A DNA stretch of 64,000 nt from Petaurus breviceps papuanus (Eukaryota; Chordata; Mammalia; Diprotodontia; Petauridae). Positions 63,395 through 64,000 of this stretch are shown one piece after another. Location of the stretch: contig JAMXIF010000032.1 in NCBI GenBank assembly GCA_028583685.1, positions 4,552,986 to 4,616,985 on the forward strand, given 5' to 3'. Every line of letters begins with the position of its first letter. Within the stretch, counting starts at the first letter, position 1. The notes beneath the pieces are model-generated. The model searched no databases. It had not been told where the DNA came from and was given only the letters and a program-made list of their open reading frames with translations. A program made the translations under genes and the position numbers.

Positions 63395-63855
63395 TCCCAT
63401 CTTTCACTCTCAAAGTGGACCAAATCATATCATAATGTTGGGGTCAAGGTACAGTGTGTTTGACTGTGGCAGATGAGTCCAATATGAGCTCTACCACAGG
63501 TTGGGCACAAATAGTCCATTTGAATATTTGGGAGAGAAATATCTCTACATGTATGCATTTCACGTTTCTTTTGTGCTCCTGAGATTTTGTTTTGCTCATA
63601 AAGCACGGGCACCTTCTTTAATGGGGGCACACCATGCTAAGTGGTCCTGTGCCAGTGTCTCCCATGTCTCACTCAATACTAAAGTTCTTCATAGACACCT
63701 TGGGAATGTCCTTGTACTGCTTCATCTGACTAGTATGAATTCTCCATAAAATAGTCTTTAAGGTTTGGCACCAAGACTACATGGACAGCCCACCAGAGTT
63801 GTACTCTTAATGTTCAAAGAGGGATGATTGCTGAGATAGAGTTTGGAAGTAGCAG
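63395..63855 (-). repeat. LINE 3' end, same family as 54550
   Basis: 'ggggtcaaggtacagtgtgt', 'gctctaccacaggttgggca', 'gtcctgtgccagtgtctccc' and 'ttctccataaaatagtcttt' parallel 54590-55000. The matching tail 'ctttcactctcaaagtggac' starts near 63400. 5'-truncated. Confidence 0.78.
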
Positions 63856-63869
63856 TGAGGAAAAAAAGA

Positions 63870-64000
63870 AACAAGCATTGACATGCCTACTATGTGCCAG
63901 ATACTTAACAAATAGTATCACAACTGATGTTCACAATCACCCAGAGAGGTAAAATGAGAAGTATTACCTCCATTTTACAGTTGAGAAGACTGAGGAAAAC
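63870..64000 (-). repeat. MIR, antisense, cut by window end
   Basis: 'cctactatgtgccagatact', 'gatgttcacaatcacccaga', 'tacctccattttacagttga' and 'gaagactgaggaaaac' are the first part of an antisense MIR. Confidence 0.85.

Overview
The window looks like non-coding nuclear DNA from a marsupial. Nothing in it reads as a host protein-coding gene. The longest open frames (209, 173, 165, 160, 148 and 143 residues) are either low-complexity translations of simple repeats or lack any recognisable domain, splice structure or partner exon. The marsupial call rests on the repeats: many copies of a short tRNA-derived SINE (WSINE1-like), a longer tRNA-derived SINE with a BovB/RTE-like tail (MAR1-like), MIR/Ther-2 CORE-SINEs, L2 3' ends, marsupial-type L1 3' ends and ORF1-only half-L1 (HAL1) elements. 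All family names come from memory of published families; no database search was run. Abundant WSINE1-like copies lean towards an Australian marsupial, but the species is not resolved.

Layout. 1-5.8 kb: old MIR/L2 pieces, one possible old LTR, and a candidate conserved element with an E-box/CTCF-like palindrome. 5.8-8.5 kb: four WSINE1-like and one MAR1-like SINE, one of which carries a GGAA microsatellite grown from its tail. 8.5-19 kb: mostly old L2/MIR pieces, two (GATA)n/(GACA)n blocks, a candidate conserved island near 18 kb, and a WSINE1 copy inside a DNA-transposon MITE. 19-31 kb: sparse repeats, several unrecognised stretches and a 0.8-kb purine tract. 31-34 kb: a HAL1 tail inside an older SINE, an 0.8-kb alternating purine/pyrimidine minisatellite, and a repeat-poor island with an octamer-like site.

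34-38 kb holds the clearest structure: a full-length HAL1 (34954-37962, + strand) with perfect 14-bp target-site duplications, sitting in the tail of a MAR1 SINE that itself split an older MIR. A second HAL1 lies on the minus strand at 47894-50709. Both encode decayed L1 ORF1-type proteins (coiled coil, RRM, C-terminal domain) and lack ORF2. 38-44 kb holds hAT-type MITEs, one with an 8-bp duplication, a dimeric SINE that moved as one unit, and a SINE with a hairpin. 44-53 kb holds three minus-strand copies of one LTR family (two solo LTRs of 552-553 bp with 5-bp duplications and one fragment inside an L1 3' end). 53-64 kb holds unrecognised DNA, a LINE with a twin-priming-type inversion, a 190-bp imperfect palindrome, a full-length 7SL RNA retropseudogene, and more SINEs.

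The elements are linked by shared machinery rather than a pathway. L1 reverse transcriptase is the likely driver of HAL1, 7SL and the poly(A)-tailed SINEs. L2 is thought to drive MIR, and RTE/BovB-like elements MAR1. A LINE of uncertain clade appears to share its tail with a SINE-like family seen three times here. I found no convincing undescribed biological system. The most useful leads are the nested HAL1, the dimeric SINE, the LTR fragment inside L1, and the repeat-poor islands.
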